A DNA stretch of 35,803 bases from Saprolegnia diclina VS20. Taxonomy: Eukaryota > Oomycota > Saprolegniomycetes > Saprolegniales > Saprolegniaceae. Both the position numbers and the translations under genes were made by a program. The stretch lies in the NCBI RefSeq assembly GCF_000281045.1, contig NW_008246079.1, positions 627,415 to 663,217 of the forward strand, read 5' to 3'. Under the pieces are notes generated by a model. The model ran no database searches, had not been told where the DNA came from, and saw nothing but the letters and a program-made list of their open reading frames with translations. Of this stretch, positions 1 through 9,957 are shown in pieces (position 1 is the first letter of the stretch; each line of letters starts with the position of its first letter).

Positions 1-306
1 TTTGGAGGCATGCAGAGCGTCTTCTACTGCCAACTTCGCGTCCTCTGGGGCGTGGCGATCGCAGGCTGCGTCCTCATGCTCTTTGTGCGCACCAACTCCA
101 AAGACCGGTTCTTCCGCGGCTACCAGCTCACCATCTGGAACAAGGTGTGGATCCAGTGGCCGCTGCCATCGACGGCAACGTCGGTGAGCCATGACAACGA
201 CATGGTGCTGCTCTCGCCTGACAACAGCCCGATTTTCCTCTGGACGTCCGACGCCGAGATGAGTCAGCACCGTGACCGAAGCGCGACCCCGTCCCTTTCT
301 GTGTAA
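1..306 (+). CDS. 3' end of an unidentified membrane-protein gene (partial)
   Basis: The frame is open from the window edge to a TAA at 304-306, giving about 101 visible residues, so the gene starts upstream. One hydrophobic stretch (LWGVAIAGCVLMLF) looks like the last membrane segment and is followed by a short tail rich in Ser, Asp and Pro. I do not recognise the family and cannot exclude an intron near the left edge. It converges on the coiled-coil gene with about 100 bp between stop codons, the spacing seen at most tail-to-tail pairs here. Hydrophobicity and context are the only evidence. Confidence 0.4.
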   Translation, partial: FGGMQSVFYCQLRVLWGVAIAGCVLMLFVRTNSKDRFFRGYQLTIWNKVWIQWPLPSTATSVSHDNDMVLLSPDNSPIFLWTSDAEMSQHRDRSATPSLSV

Positions 307-404
307 CGATAGCCATAATATTATGCTCATACATCAAGGTACACTCTTACCGCCACACACATGACGGAGGCAGCGGCCGTTGCTTGCGCAAGACGAGTTT
401 GGTG

Positions 405-2983
405 TTAGCTCGAGACAGTCACACTTTCGATCGCGCGCGTCATGTCGGCCAGAGACGCGTCAAGCTTGGCGCGTGCTGTCGCAGCGTACTGCGTGTAGCT
501 TTGCCGGACCTGGACGAGTGCGGACCGCTGTGTCTCGAACGTCTCGACCAGGAGATTGCCGTACGGGTTGATGCCACCGTGGACTTGCTGCGCTTTGAAG
601 GCATCAAACACTTGGACGATACCATCCAGGGCGGCCGTGAGCGCCTATGTAGCCCAGCTCTTTGAGTTCGACATGGTGGCAATGCTCTACCTCTTGAGCC
701 CACTGGACCTTCTTGGTAAAAACCGTGTCCACGTTCTGAAGCATGGTTCGCCACGCAGAGGCTTGACCACGCACGTTCTACGCCACAAAGTAACTTGGGT
801 GTCCAGCCAAACACGACATCTACCTGCTGCAATGACGCTAGTTCGCCAAGACCTTGCTCGAGCCGCGCTTCAACGCCGCTCTACGCATGTCGTTTTCGCT
901 CACATACGTGGCAGATAGCGAGGTTGCGTACGAGGTGGGCATCGAGACGTTGAAGCTGCAGACGCACGCCCTTTTCTCGCTCTTTGTGGGCGCTTGGGAA
1001 CGGCGGCAGCTCCGCCACGATGGCTGCCACCGTAGGTCGTGAAGGATGATGGTGCCTAGATACATCGTCGTATCGACTCAAACGAGCAAGCATCGAATGT
1101 ACTCAAAGCCAGGACCGACAGCGTGCACACAGACGACGGCACCCAGCGATGCCGTTTCTGTCGCCAAGGCTCGTGTGTGTCGTGCGAGATCCCGGGCCTA
1201 ATGACCATTTGAGCGAAAATACATAGAAACGCGTACTTGGTCGTGCAGACGCATGGTCGCGGCGTCGCTGATCAATGGAGGCGTCGCTTCGGTCGCGTCT
1301 TTGGCAAAACCGAGCAGTTGTGACGTGAGCTGCGCGAGATGGCTCTCAATCTGCTGCAAGCGGTCGAAACGCAAGTGCTGGACGTTGGGCATGTCTACAC
1401 GACACTTTAGTTCGAGTTTCCACAGGGTACCGTACGGAGCGGGCCATGACAACTGTGCTGATTGTGTACATCGCGGACACGAAGCACCGTGTAGTTGTCA
1501 TCCAGGAGTCCATCGTCCGAGTGGCGCAGCTTCTGCTCCATGCTCGCGCCCAACGAGCGGTTGAGGCCGAGTAGCTGGCGCTCGGTTTGCTTGATAGTCT
1601 ATTCCCAGCCATCAAATCCTTGGTTTACAGCAACACATTGCATTGTACCTGCTGGAGATCTCTGGGAACAGCCAGCATCCACTTTTTCTTGGTCTGGTCA
1701 GCACCAGCCTCCTTGGCGTCGGCGAGGCCCGCTTCCACAGCTTGATTCAGCGCATGTAGCAGTGCTTGCAGGTCGGTAGCTGCAGATTCTCGTGCGGCAA
1801 CGGCGTCGAGGAGCATGTCCACCTACAATGCAGCATCCTAGTGTGCACATCTATCTCCGCGTACTTGACGCTGCAGTTGGTGGTTCTGGGCCTTCAAGAA
1901 GCGGACGCGGCGGTCGGCGCTCGGGCCTACTTGGTTCATGTTGTCGCTGCGTCAAATCGGCATATGTAGACCTTGCAGAGGCTCGTCGGAACTTTGGAGG
2001 AGCGTCGCAGTGAGTCCTTCGAGATGATCAATCTCTTTGCGCAACGCTTCGTTCTCGAGTAGCGCTGCTTGCAGCTAGGACATACGATATTAGGACACGG
2101 CAGAGCATCTCCGAGGTGTACTTTGGGGTCGACTTTGAGCTTGGCCGGCTTTGGCGCCGTCGTCACACGCTGCACAACCATGTCGGGGGCGACCTCCTCG
2201 ACCTGGTTGGATGCGGGAGGCTTGGGCGACGCCGGGCGTTTAACGACAGCTTTGGCGGGCTTTGTCGGGATCAAGGTCGCGCTCCGTGGAGGCGTCACGG
2301 CCTTGGTCTCGGGCTCGGAGGTCGAGATCCACATCGGCTTGTCGTCCATCGTCGATGGCCGCGTCTTCGGTTCCAAGAGCGGCAACAAAGCGCTGCCCGA
2401 TCGCTTCTTCTGTGACGACTTGATCTTTGTGAGCAAGATGCGAATGGCTTGGTACGTGCAGTCCTTATCGAGGACGAGGCGCTGCCACGTCACGAGTGAC
2501 GGTGCGCCCATGCGCTACGGGTCCATCAGCGCATACATCGTCACTGCGTCCTACCGCCAGCTCCTTGGCAACGACCTTCATAAAGCTGGCGCGGTACGAG
2601 TCTTCCTTCTTGCGCAGCGCGTCTTTCGACCTATGCAGATCTTGCATGATGGATCCTCTCGGGCGGGCACGCGTACATGGCGCCGTCCGTCTTCTCAAAG
2701 GCGCGCTCCTGCCTGCGGTCGGCGGCAAGGTTCTTGAGCTCGTCGTAGATCGGCTCGGACGACGCGTTCTACAAGCACATGATGGGTCTCTTCGTGGACG
2801 TCGTTGCTGTACGTGTACCTTCTCGAGGAGCAGCAGCAGCACCTTCTCCTTCGTCTTCCAGGTCATGTCCTGCAGCTGGAGGGGGCTCTACATGCACACA
2901 TACGCTCCGTCAACTTTCCAACGCCGATGCCATCTTCGTACGATCCCCGGGATCTGAAGCTCCGTCGCCAGCTTCTCGGCCAT
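405..2983 (-). CDS. Coiled-coil protein, 15 exons, unknown function
   Basis: Reading in transcript order, the exons are 2983-2942, 2887-2819, 2768-2677, 2630-2555, 2514-2122, 2074-1972, 1926-1865, 1822-1649, 1598-1436, 1394-1237, 1197-1103, 1055-932, 880-824, 777-691 and 644-405. They join with consistent phase into 644 residues. Every intron is 39-54 bp with GTA/GTC donors and TAG acceptors. Residues 1-125 look helical, 126-224 are Pro/Lys/Ser-rich and probably disordered, and the rest is mostly amphipathic helix typical of coiled coils (for example LQAALLENEALRKEIDHLE). ATG 2983 was chosen because it opens a well-behaved first exon just after the CCGGAT-rich promoter. I do not recognise the family; a centrosomal or ciliary role would be a guess. 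The intron at 1395-1435 is the least certain, because the flanking protein is not distinctive. Confidence 0.75.
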
Positions 2984-3679
2984 CGCTCTCTGCTCTCTCG
3001 CGTCGGCGGGAAAACGCTTTCAACCGGATACCATTGTATTATCCGGAAAGATCCGGCCGACGCCAAGTTGCCCTTCGTTCAGGAGGAGACCTTCCGGCAA
3101 GAGCAGCCAAGTCGAGCTTCGACCCAAGTACGCAGCTGGCAGATAGCTCTGGCAGTATTAGCGTTCAAGCCGACGTTCGGAGAAGTAGCATGCGATGATG
3201 CGATAATGCTAGAGAGGCAAAGTTGACGGGATAGTAGATACCCGCCTATCCCGACACCGGTGGGACTGCAGAAGCGCTTGCTCAAGCAACGAGGTGGCTA
3301 GAGACGCTACTGCGAGGAAGGGGTCGGTGGTGCTGCCCTTTGTAACCGACCTGACGCAGACCTGACGCATGAATCGCCCATCGCTTGGTGGGACATCGTC
3401 GACGGATTATGGGATCGCGATATCGTAACGTTACCGGAAGCTTTCCGACCTTTGTCGACATGTCCATCATGTTCATGCTGCACCAAGGATACGCAGTAAT
3501 TCGACCACGGTACCCCAAGGTACCCCAGCGCGGTACACCTAATTTATAGTGTAGCGAGAAAAGCGCGACCGCCGTATGGTGAGCCGTTTTTGCGTTTGTT
3601 TGCAATTTGGGACTTCATCGCTCTTCGCCTGTCCGTCGCCATGCCATCCACATGGCACACAACCAAAATCGCAGACAAG
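2984..3679. promoter_or_regulatory. Divergent promoter, coiled-coil gene / flavin-reductase gene
   Basis: No convincing gene lies in this 696-bp spacer. Next to the minus-strand start are three CCGG-centred elements: CCGGAT at 3024, ATCCGG at 3041 and ATCCGG at 3051. Further right are an inverted repeat CGGGATAG/CTATCCCG (3227-3253), a tandem GACCTGACGCA pair near 3350-3371 and a GGTACCCC direct repeat near 3513-3532. Assignment as promoter rests on position between two divergent starts and on recurrence of the CCGGAT element upstream of other genes. Confidence 0.5.
3227..3253. repeat. Short inverted repeat in promoter
   Basis: Perfect 8-bp arms CGGGATAG and CTATCCCG are separated by 11 bp. 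It lies in the divergent promoter between the coiled-coil and flavin-reductase genes and may be a dimeric protein-binding site. Function is unknown. Confidence 0.45.
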
Positions 3680-4345
3680 ATGGCGTTTCGATCGTTCGCT
3701 CCGTCGTCGACGGCCCCGCGGCAGCTCTACCACCTCCTCACGAGCGCTGTCGTCCCGCGCCCGATCGCCTGGGTACGTTCGGTGACCATCCTCGGGAGTC
3801 GCTTCATGCAGCATGCACATTAGGTGAGCACGCGGAGCGCGGCGGGCGTCACGAACCTCGCGCCGTTTTCGTTCTTCAACGTCATGAGCATCGACCCGCC
3901 GATCCTAGCGATCACACAAGTATACCCCAAGCCTGGCAGCGACAAGGATACGCTGCTCAATCTGCGTGCGACGAACGAATGCGTCGTCAACTTTGTACCG
4001 GCACACATGGCCGAGCTCATGAACGCCACGTCAAAAGACTACCCGCACGGCGTGAGCGAGATCGAGAAACTCGAGATCCCAACGATCCAAAGCACGCAGG
4101 TGCAGGTGCCGGGCGTTGCCGGGTCGCCGATCCGCATGGAATGCACGCTCCGCGACGTCCTCGAGATCGGCAACGGCAAGACCATGCTGTTAAATGTGAT
4201 CGAGTTTCAAGTCAACCAAGCGCTTTTTTCGGAGGGCGACGCCATTGACGGCAGCCGCGCACCAACGCTTGGCCGCATGGGCAACAACGACTACACAACG
4301 ACGTCGCAACTTCTTGAGATGCTGCGGCCGCCGTTCTCTGCTTAA
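3680..4345 (+). CDS. Flavin reductase-like (FMN-binding split barrel) protein
   Basis: Two exons, 3680-3772 and 3824-4345, give 204 residues; the 51-bp intron starts GTACG and ends TTAG. The opening (YHLLTSAVVPRPIAWVSTRS, then GVTNLAPFSFFNVMSIDPP) is the classic flavin-reductase-like signature: the PRPIAWVST turn, the NLAPFSFF strand, then a DPP loop. Family members bind FMN and many reduce flavins with NAD(P)H, but substrate cannot be read from sequence. An in-frame ATG at 3641 would add 13 residues; 3680 was preferred because it sits directly before the conserved fold. It faces RPS20 tail to tail with a 272-bp spacer that holds no evident gene. Confidence 0.85.
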
Positions 4346-4617
4346 TCAATAGACCTGATTTACACTATTTTTGCTTCCCAAGCAGCTCACTCGCGCATCA
4401 ACGCGTTGCCCGGGCAAGAAGCTCGTTAACTCGTCGCACGGGTTGACACTTCAGACTTTTTCCTGGTAGGATTTAGGATCGTCCTGCTGCAGGATGTAGG
4501 CTTTTTCACTGCGTCGGGGAAGAGACAAGACAGGAATTGAATATCGGTGCAAATGCCCCACGCTTGCTTTCGCAGGCGCAACGTCTCGTGTTATCCAAGG
4601 ATACATGGTCGAGCCAT

Positions 4618-4986
4618 TTAGTTCGAGTCGGCGATCGTGACTTCGACCTCTACACCGGGTTCGATCGAGATCGACGTGATCTGCTTGACGATCTCCGACG
4701 GCGAGTAGAGGTCGATGATGCGCTTGTGGATGCGCATCTCGAAGCGGTCCCAGGTGTTGGTACCCTCACCGCACGGCGACTTGCGCGTCGTGAGGCGGAG
4801 GATCTTGGTGGGAAGACGGACCGGGCCCGAGACCTTGAGGTTCTTGTCGACGGCGCCCTTCTTCAAGTCGGCGCAGACCTTCTCGAGGTTCTTGACGTTG
4901 AGCGACGAGAGCGTGATGCGGATGCGGTGGATGCGCGACTCCTCGCCTTCGAAGGCAGCTTGCTTGGTGGGCTTTTGCACAGACAT
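4618..4986 (-). CDS. RPS20: 40S ribosomal protein S20 (uS10)
   Basis: A single exon encodes 122 residues, the usual size for eukaryotic uS10. The body matches the family throughout: [46 protein letters not shown], then [19 protein letters not shown] and the acidic-hydrophobic C-terminus ending [10 protein letters not shown]. The protein sits in the head of the small ribosomal subunit and contacts 18S rRNA. ATG 4986 gives the expected MSVQKP start; the frame continues upstream without family similarity. Two CCAAT boxes (about 5085 and 5112) and an ATCCGGAT element at 5125 lie 100-150 bp upstream. Confidence 0.97.
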   Translation of the reverse strand: MSVQKPTKQAAFEGEESRIHRIRITLSSLNVKNLEKVCADLKKGAVDKNLKVSGPVRLPTKILRLTTRKSPCGEGTNTWDRFEMRIHKRIIDLYSPSEIVKQITSISIEPGVEVEVTIADSN

Positions 4987-5952
4987 TGTATTTAGATCTG
5001 GATCGAGGAGCGAATGCGGCGGTAACCTGAACCCAATCGATTCGAAAATACTACAGGCCCCGCGGCCTGGCCCCAAGCGCCCGCCACCAATCACTTCGTA
5101 GCGACTTTGCACCAATCGCCAGGCATCCGGATAAATACGACGTTAGACGCTGCCACGTCATGCTCGCGTGGATGGCGGCGAGTTCCGCGTCGTCGGACAA
5201 CAGGCCTCGTGGACGTGGAAAGCGCAGTCCCCAAGGACAAGTATTGACTAATGTCCGTCGAGGCAACAGTAGAGGAAATCAACAATGAAGCTCGCCACGC
5301 GCCTCGCGTTGGCTGTGGTCTCGGAGCAGCGGCTGAGAGCTTGGCGACGACCTTACTGATCGAGCACCAACGGCGCAGAGCCGCTCGGGCGTCATAGACA
5401 GAGCCAGACTCGACTCGACTCGCGACTGCCTACCCGCGGTGCGCTAAATGAGTGTATCGCGTCAGTTTTAGCGTTCAGGACTTTGCCAGAGCTGGCTTGT
5501 AGTGTTTTTAACGTTCAGCGTTGGCGACTGCCTCCTCGGGGCAATGACTACACATCAGCAGCTTTTTCTACTAGGCACAAGCCATAGTAGCTGTCAACAC
5601 TGGGGTCTACGGCGGCAGAAGCGACGCAGAAGCTGGTTCACTTGAGCCCGTCGTCAGTAGCAGCAGCAGGTTATCCGGACTGGTGACGACGGCCATGGGG
5701 TGGTGGACAATCTTTTTTAATATTCTTGACAGCATACAAAAGTAGTATATACAATTTAATAAAGGTAATTAAAATCGCGACAAGCCAACATTAAAATGGA
5801 TCCCGCCAGCCGGTCCGAGAGTATACAAACATCAAGTGCAATTTAGCCGCAGGGGTTTGCGGCTCCGGATTTGAGGATTCGGAATTGCCGGAGGTGGTAC
5901 AGTCGCAGACGCGAAACTACAGCCGAGACCACCCACCGACCGTCCAAGCGCC
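4987..5952. promoter_or_regulatory. Divergent spacer, RPS20 / PWI gene
   Basis: At 966 bp this is the longest divergent spacer. The left part carries CCAAT boxes and ATCCGGAT (5125-5132) for RPS20. TATCCGG occurs at 5672, and TCCGGAT at 5864 lies 83 bp before the PWI start. An AT-rich patch at about 5705-5790 (poly-T, TATATA, TTTAATAAAG) contrasts sharply with the GC-rich surroundings. A short ORF at 5251-5397 is listed separately; nothing else looks coding. Confidence 0.45.
5251..5397 (+). CDS. Candidate 48-residue small ORF, unknown
   Basis: ATG at 5251 opens 48 codons (MSVEATVEEINNEAR... ending RRRAARAS) before TAG at 5395-5397. The N-terminal half reads as a plausible acidic helix, and the ORF is isolated in a spacer much longer than others here. 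It matches no family known to me, has no clear splice sites, and could be chance or a leftover exon of a lost gene. A second ATG at 5285 in another frame opens a signal-peptide-like but very short ORF, so coding status is doubtful. Confidence 0.2.
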   Translation: MSVEATVEEINNEARHAPRVGCGLGAAAESLATTLLIEHQRRRAARAS

Positions 5953-7388
5953 ATGGCAGGATACGACCCCCAGTACGTAGGCAAGCCCGACGCCAGCGAG
6001 AAGGCCGCTATCGAAGCCAAGGTCCAGGCCAAGCTCACGGAAGTGCTGGGCGTCGAGGTCGAAAGCGTCATGGCGGTAGGCAGACCATTGTCCAGGAGCG
6101 AGAGGCTCATTCTGGCCGCGTAGGAATACGTCGTCGTCATGGTCTACAACTCGAAGAGCATGGGTCAGATCCGCACCGACTTGGACGACTTTATGGGCGG
6201 CGACGGCGCCGAGACCTTTGTCCTGTGGCTGTACGCGCTTTTGACCGGCCAGCCGGTACGAGCCACAATGCTGCCTTGTCGCCGGTATTGACGCATGCTG
6301 TAGGCGACTCCGGCACCTGAAGCGGTCGCACCCGAGGTCACCACCCCGGCGCCAGAGCCCGCGTCCACCACGCCGACGGAGGAAGCTCCCAAGCGCGTCA
6401 TCAGCCTTTCCCGCCCGGCGCCCGCTGCCGAAGCCAAGGGCACGGTGCGAATTATCGGCAAGAAGTCGGACAAGGAGCTCGAAGAGGCCATGCGCCGGCG
6501 TTCGGAGCGCTTCGGCATTCCCCAGAAGGAACGCTCTTCGCAGAACCAGCCGTCGAACGGATCGAAGGCGTCGATCACGGACCGCCTCGGCAAGTCGCAG
6601 GACACCAGGCAGCAAGGGCCGCGCAAAGACGACCGTCGCGACGACGATCGCCGGGATGTCAACCGCCGCGACAACAACAACCGCCGTGGTGATGACAACC
6701 GCCGTGATGACAACCGCCGCGGCATGGACAACCGCGACAACAACCGGAAGCGACCCAACGATGACAGCAACGACGGCGAGCCCCGATCGAAGAAGCCCCA
6801 GTACGACGACCAGCGGCAAGGCCCGCCGCGTGGCTTCCCTCCGGGCGGCTACATGCGCGGTCCCCCGCACATGTACGGCGGTGGCTTCCCGTACGGCATG
6901 CCTCCTCCGGTATGCATCCTCCTCACCTCGTTGTACGACGGCTCATGACTCGACTTCTGTAGGACTTTATGTATTACCCGCCGCCGCACCACATGGGTGG
7001 TCCCCCCGGCTACGGCATGCCCCCCTTTGGTATGCGTGGCCCGTACATGCCTCGCGGCCCGCACGGTGGCGCGCCGCGCCCGTTCACGAACCGCAAGTGG
7101 GTCAACCCGGCGACGGTAGCCGCCACGACCGACGCCGCTGCCACAGAAGATGGCGCCGAGCTTGTACAAGAAGCTACGCCGGATTCCACGACAAACGCCG
7201 AGCCGACACCCGCGCCGACGCCTGCGCCGATGCCGGCACCCGGGTTCCACGGTGCGCCGCAGGGCAACTTTTTTGGGGGGTACCCCCGCCCCCGGTTCCA
7301 AAACAAGACGTGGGTCCGCCCCGAAGCGGTGGTCGCCCCCGAGGCCAACACGGAAGCGCTCTCGGCCAGCTTGCCCAAGACGCCGTAA
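5953..7388 (+). CDS. PWI-domain RNA-binding protein, Nab2/ZC3H14-like, without zinc fingers
   Basis: Exons 5953-6075, 6124-6255, 6304-6909 and 6963-7388 give 428 residues. Residues 17-83 (KVQAKLTEVLGVEVESV, then EYVVVMVYNSKS, then DLDDFMGGDGAETFVLWLYALL) resemble the N-terminal PWI-like fold of ZC3H14/Nab2, which docks mRNA-export factors. Residues 145-157 (EEAMRRRSERFGIP) resemble the RFG-type motifs by which Tho1/SARNP proteins bind the DEAD-box helicase UAP56. Then come an Asn/Arg/Asp-rich stretch (about 185-260) and a Gly/Pro/Met-rich region. A motif FxN[RK]xWVxP occurs twice (328-336 and 399-407). The C-terminal CCCH fingers of ZC3H14/Nab2 are absent. A nuclear mRNP packaging or export role is inferred. 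Confidence 0.75.
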
Positions 7389-7652
7389 AACGCGTGCTTT
7401 GCCACCCCACCCTTAGGACCCCTTAGGACACGACTAGTCTTCACGATAAGCCACTGACGAATTTGACCCTATACATGACAACAATATTGACCATACTATT
7501 TACTAAGCCACTATTTATAATGACATTTGTTTTTGTCTACTTGGTGTTTTTGTTGTACTTTGCATCCTCCAGAGGTCGCGCACGTCCGCTTCCAATAACA
7601 ACCAAGTACATAGTTTCAAATTGTCAAGTCGACACGCAGAGCGACAGGACGT

Positions 7653-9376
7653 CTATCTCTTGTTGCCTTCAATCTTGGTGTCGATCGTCATGTAGTTCTA
7701 GATATATAGAAGAAGAATGAGACTCGGATTCCGCCAGATCTCGCGGCGTCTTACATCGGTGTTGGGGTCGTACCCCATGCGGTATTGGTCCTACACACAT
7801 ATGAGTCGATGCAATGATCTCAAGGCGTACATCAATGTGCTTTTTGAACTTGAGTTTTGCCGTCATCCAGCTCGTCGGGTCGTTGTCGTCGTCGTCGGGC
7901 GCGTCGCTGTCTTCGCTGAGCACTTGGCCGTGGTACGTCTCGGCATTCTTGGTGGTCTTGGTCTTGGAGACGGTGTGCACGTGCATGAGCGTGTTGCGGA
8001 ACTTTTCAAGGCGCTCGAGCGTCTTGGCTTGGCGGTCGCCGATCGATTTCTTTTGCGCGAGGTACTTTTGCCGGCGCAGTTGGAGCGGCGTTAGCATCTC
8101 ATGGAAGGCCTTCTCGTCGTCGAGCTTTTGGGCTTTGGCACCTGTGACGACGTGCACGGCCTTATTGGCCTTCTTGAGCTCGTCCTTGAGCGCCGTGTAC
8201 TCGTCCCTATGCCAAACCAGATCCAGCTTGATACATTGATACAAACCACGTACTTGGCCTTTTCTTTGGCCTTGCGCGCGCGCTTTTGCGCCTTGGTTTC
8301 GATCGCAGAGAGATCCGTCTCGTCCTCGAGCGACTCGAGCGCAGCCTTGGGCACGGCCGTGGATTGAACGTTGGTCGGCTTCTTCTTGAGCTTGTTGGCG
8401 ATGAGCGCTTTTAGCGACGAGACGTCGCCGGACGCGGCAGCCAGCGCGTCGTCATGTGCGGTCGATGAAGATGCCGTCTGCTGGTCTTCTGGACGCACGA
8501 GTGCGATCTTGGTTTGAAGCGACTGGTCCACGCGCTTGCTGAGTTTCTTGTCGTTCGTGAGCACGTCGTGGCTGCTCATAGGGCCCTTCTTCTTGGGCGC
8601 CGCGATGAACGCGTCTTCGGCTTCGTCGCCAAACGAGAGAAGCTTCAAGTCTTTAGTTGCCTTGCGCTTGTTCTTCTTGGGCTTGTCGGTCGCGTCCGAC
8701 GTCGTCGTCGTTGGCGCCTTGATCGCACTACAGATCCATTTTGGCCATGAGCGAATCGTTGTGACGAAGATAGAGGCTAGAGAGTACCGCGGTACGATAT
8801 CAGGGAAGGGGTTCCAGAGGATGTCAATGCCAAGGAGCTTGACGGGCTCGAGCGGGCGCTCGTTCCCGCCCGTCTCAATGTCGTTGACTGTGAGGAGGTT
8901 GAAGATGGTGTTGCCGGTGACCTTGCCAAAGATCGTGTGCTTCTTGTCGAGAAAGTCGCAGTTGTCGAGCGTGAAGAAGAACTGACTCTTGTTCGTATTG
9001 ACCTTGTTCGAGTTGGCCATCGCGAGGAGGCCACGGTGGTTGAAGCGCAGGCGCGAATGGAACTCGTCGGCAAACGGCTCGCCGTAAATCGACTCGCCGC
9101 CGTCGCCCGTGCCCGTCGGGTCGCCACCTTGGATCATAAAGTTGGCAATGATGCGGTGGAAGAGCGTGTTGTCATAGTACTAGAAGGCGAACAGCATGAG
9201 CCACAGAAGGCCCGGCGGCTTGATGGAGAACGTACATGCTCCATGGCGAGCTGGATGAAGTTGCGCACCGCCTTGGGCGCCTGCTTGGGCCAGAACTCAA
9301 TGTCGATGTCGCCAAAGGACGTGCGCATGAGCACCTTGCCCTCCGTGTCGGGCTCCGTGATGTAGATGTTGGACAT
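7653..9376 (-). CDS. CWC27: Spliceosome-associated cyclophilin CWC27
   Basis: Exons in transcript order are 9376-9236, 9179-8788, 8727-8254, 8206-7831, 7790-7755 and 7697-7653, giving 487 residues (human CWC27 is 472). The start MSNIYITEPDTEGKV and the cyclophilin domain (about 1-177: FHRIIANFMIQGGDPTGTG, FADEFHSRLRFNHRG, then NKSQFFFTL and KHTIFGKV) follow the family closely. DIVPRAIKAP and LLSFGDEAED after the domain are CWC27-specific. The position of the cyclosporin-binding Trp of ordinary cyclophilins is Phe (DFLDKKHT), in keeping with a family that often lacks peptidyl-prolyl isomerase activity. A Lys/Glu-rich helical tail follows. The protein acts in the Bact spliceosome with CWC22 and eIF4A3. 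Two C-terminal exons are only 36 and 45 nt. Confidence 0.93.
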
Positions 9377-9957
9377 GCTGCGGCTTGCTGCTGCGGTGAC
9401 CTCGAATTGCTCGACGCGAGATATGCAATGTTGGAAGAAACAGAATATCGATTTTGATGGGGTACTATGTAATAAAGGTTTATTGGCATCGAGTATAAAA
9501 GGTAAATGCACCGATTCAAGGATCGGGTGCGTCTTTTGGCTGTGATTCGAAAATCTATTTTTAGCGAACGCGAAATATCGAACCCACCGCTTGCTCGCTC
9601 ATGGCAGACCACGATGCTGCCTGCGCTATGAGCCATGTCACGTCATCGCACTAGTGCATGCACGTCTGCGAAGCCAAGATACTTCTGGATGAGAGCGCCA
9701 CCCATTGCAACTCCCGTTGCGAGCGGTGCTCTTGTCGGCAACCGGCACGGAGCTTGATGATACGACTGGCACATTTCTGCAGCTCAGCAGCCCAGGATTT
9801 TGTCGAGATTCGCGCCCCAAGATGTTTTTGATGCGGTGGCATTGGCGCGTTTGGTAGTTAAAGGGACAGACGTTCTCTTCTTCGGCAGCTCGTTCTAACG
9901 AAAGGTCGCGTGCGTTACGCCTCCGACTTGTGCCAGGCTTGCTCGCCGAAAAGCTGC
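9377..9957. promoter_or_regulatory. Divergent spacer, CWC27 / SLC49-type gene 1
   Basis: This 581-bp stretch separates two divergent starts. It has ATTGG (reverse CCAAT) near 9486, an AT-rich part around 9430-9500 and ATTGGCGCG near 9840. No ATCCGGAT element is present. ORFs on either strand here lack codon structure or similarity and I regard them as chance. Confidence 0.4.

Noticed and set aside
1625-1822. Separate small genes at each minus-strand coiled-coil fragment between 0.4 and 3 kb
   Set aside because: The fragments join through standard short introns with matching phase, so they are exons of one gene.
2069-2737. 222-codon plus-strand open frame
   Set aside because: It is antisense to exons of the coiled-coil gene, has no recognisable domain, and the minus strand there is cut by consistent introns. 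Long antisense frames are common in GC-rich coding DNA.
5917-6870. 317-codon minus-strand open frame rich in Val and Arg
   Set aside because: Mirror image of the repetitive Arg/Asn/Asp codons of the PWI gene; composition is an artefact of the opposite strand and no domain is visible.
7463-7720. Hydrophobic 85-codon plus-strand frame
   Set aside because: It lies in an AT-rich spacer between two converging stops and runs into the last CWC27 exon; hydrophobicity follows from T-rich codons.
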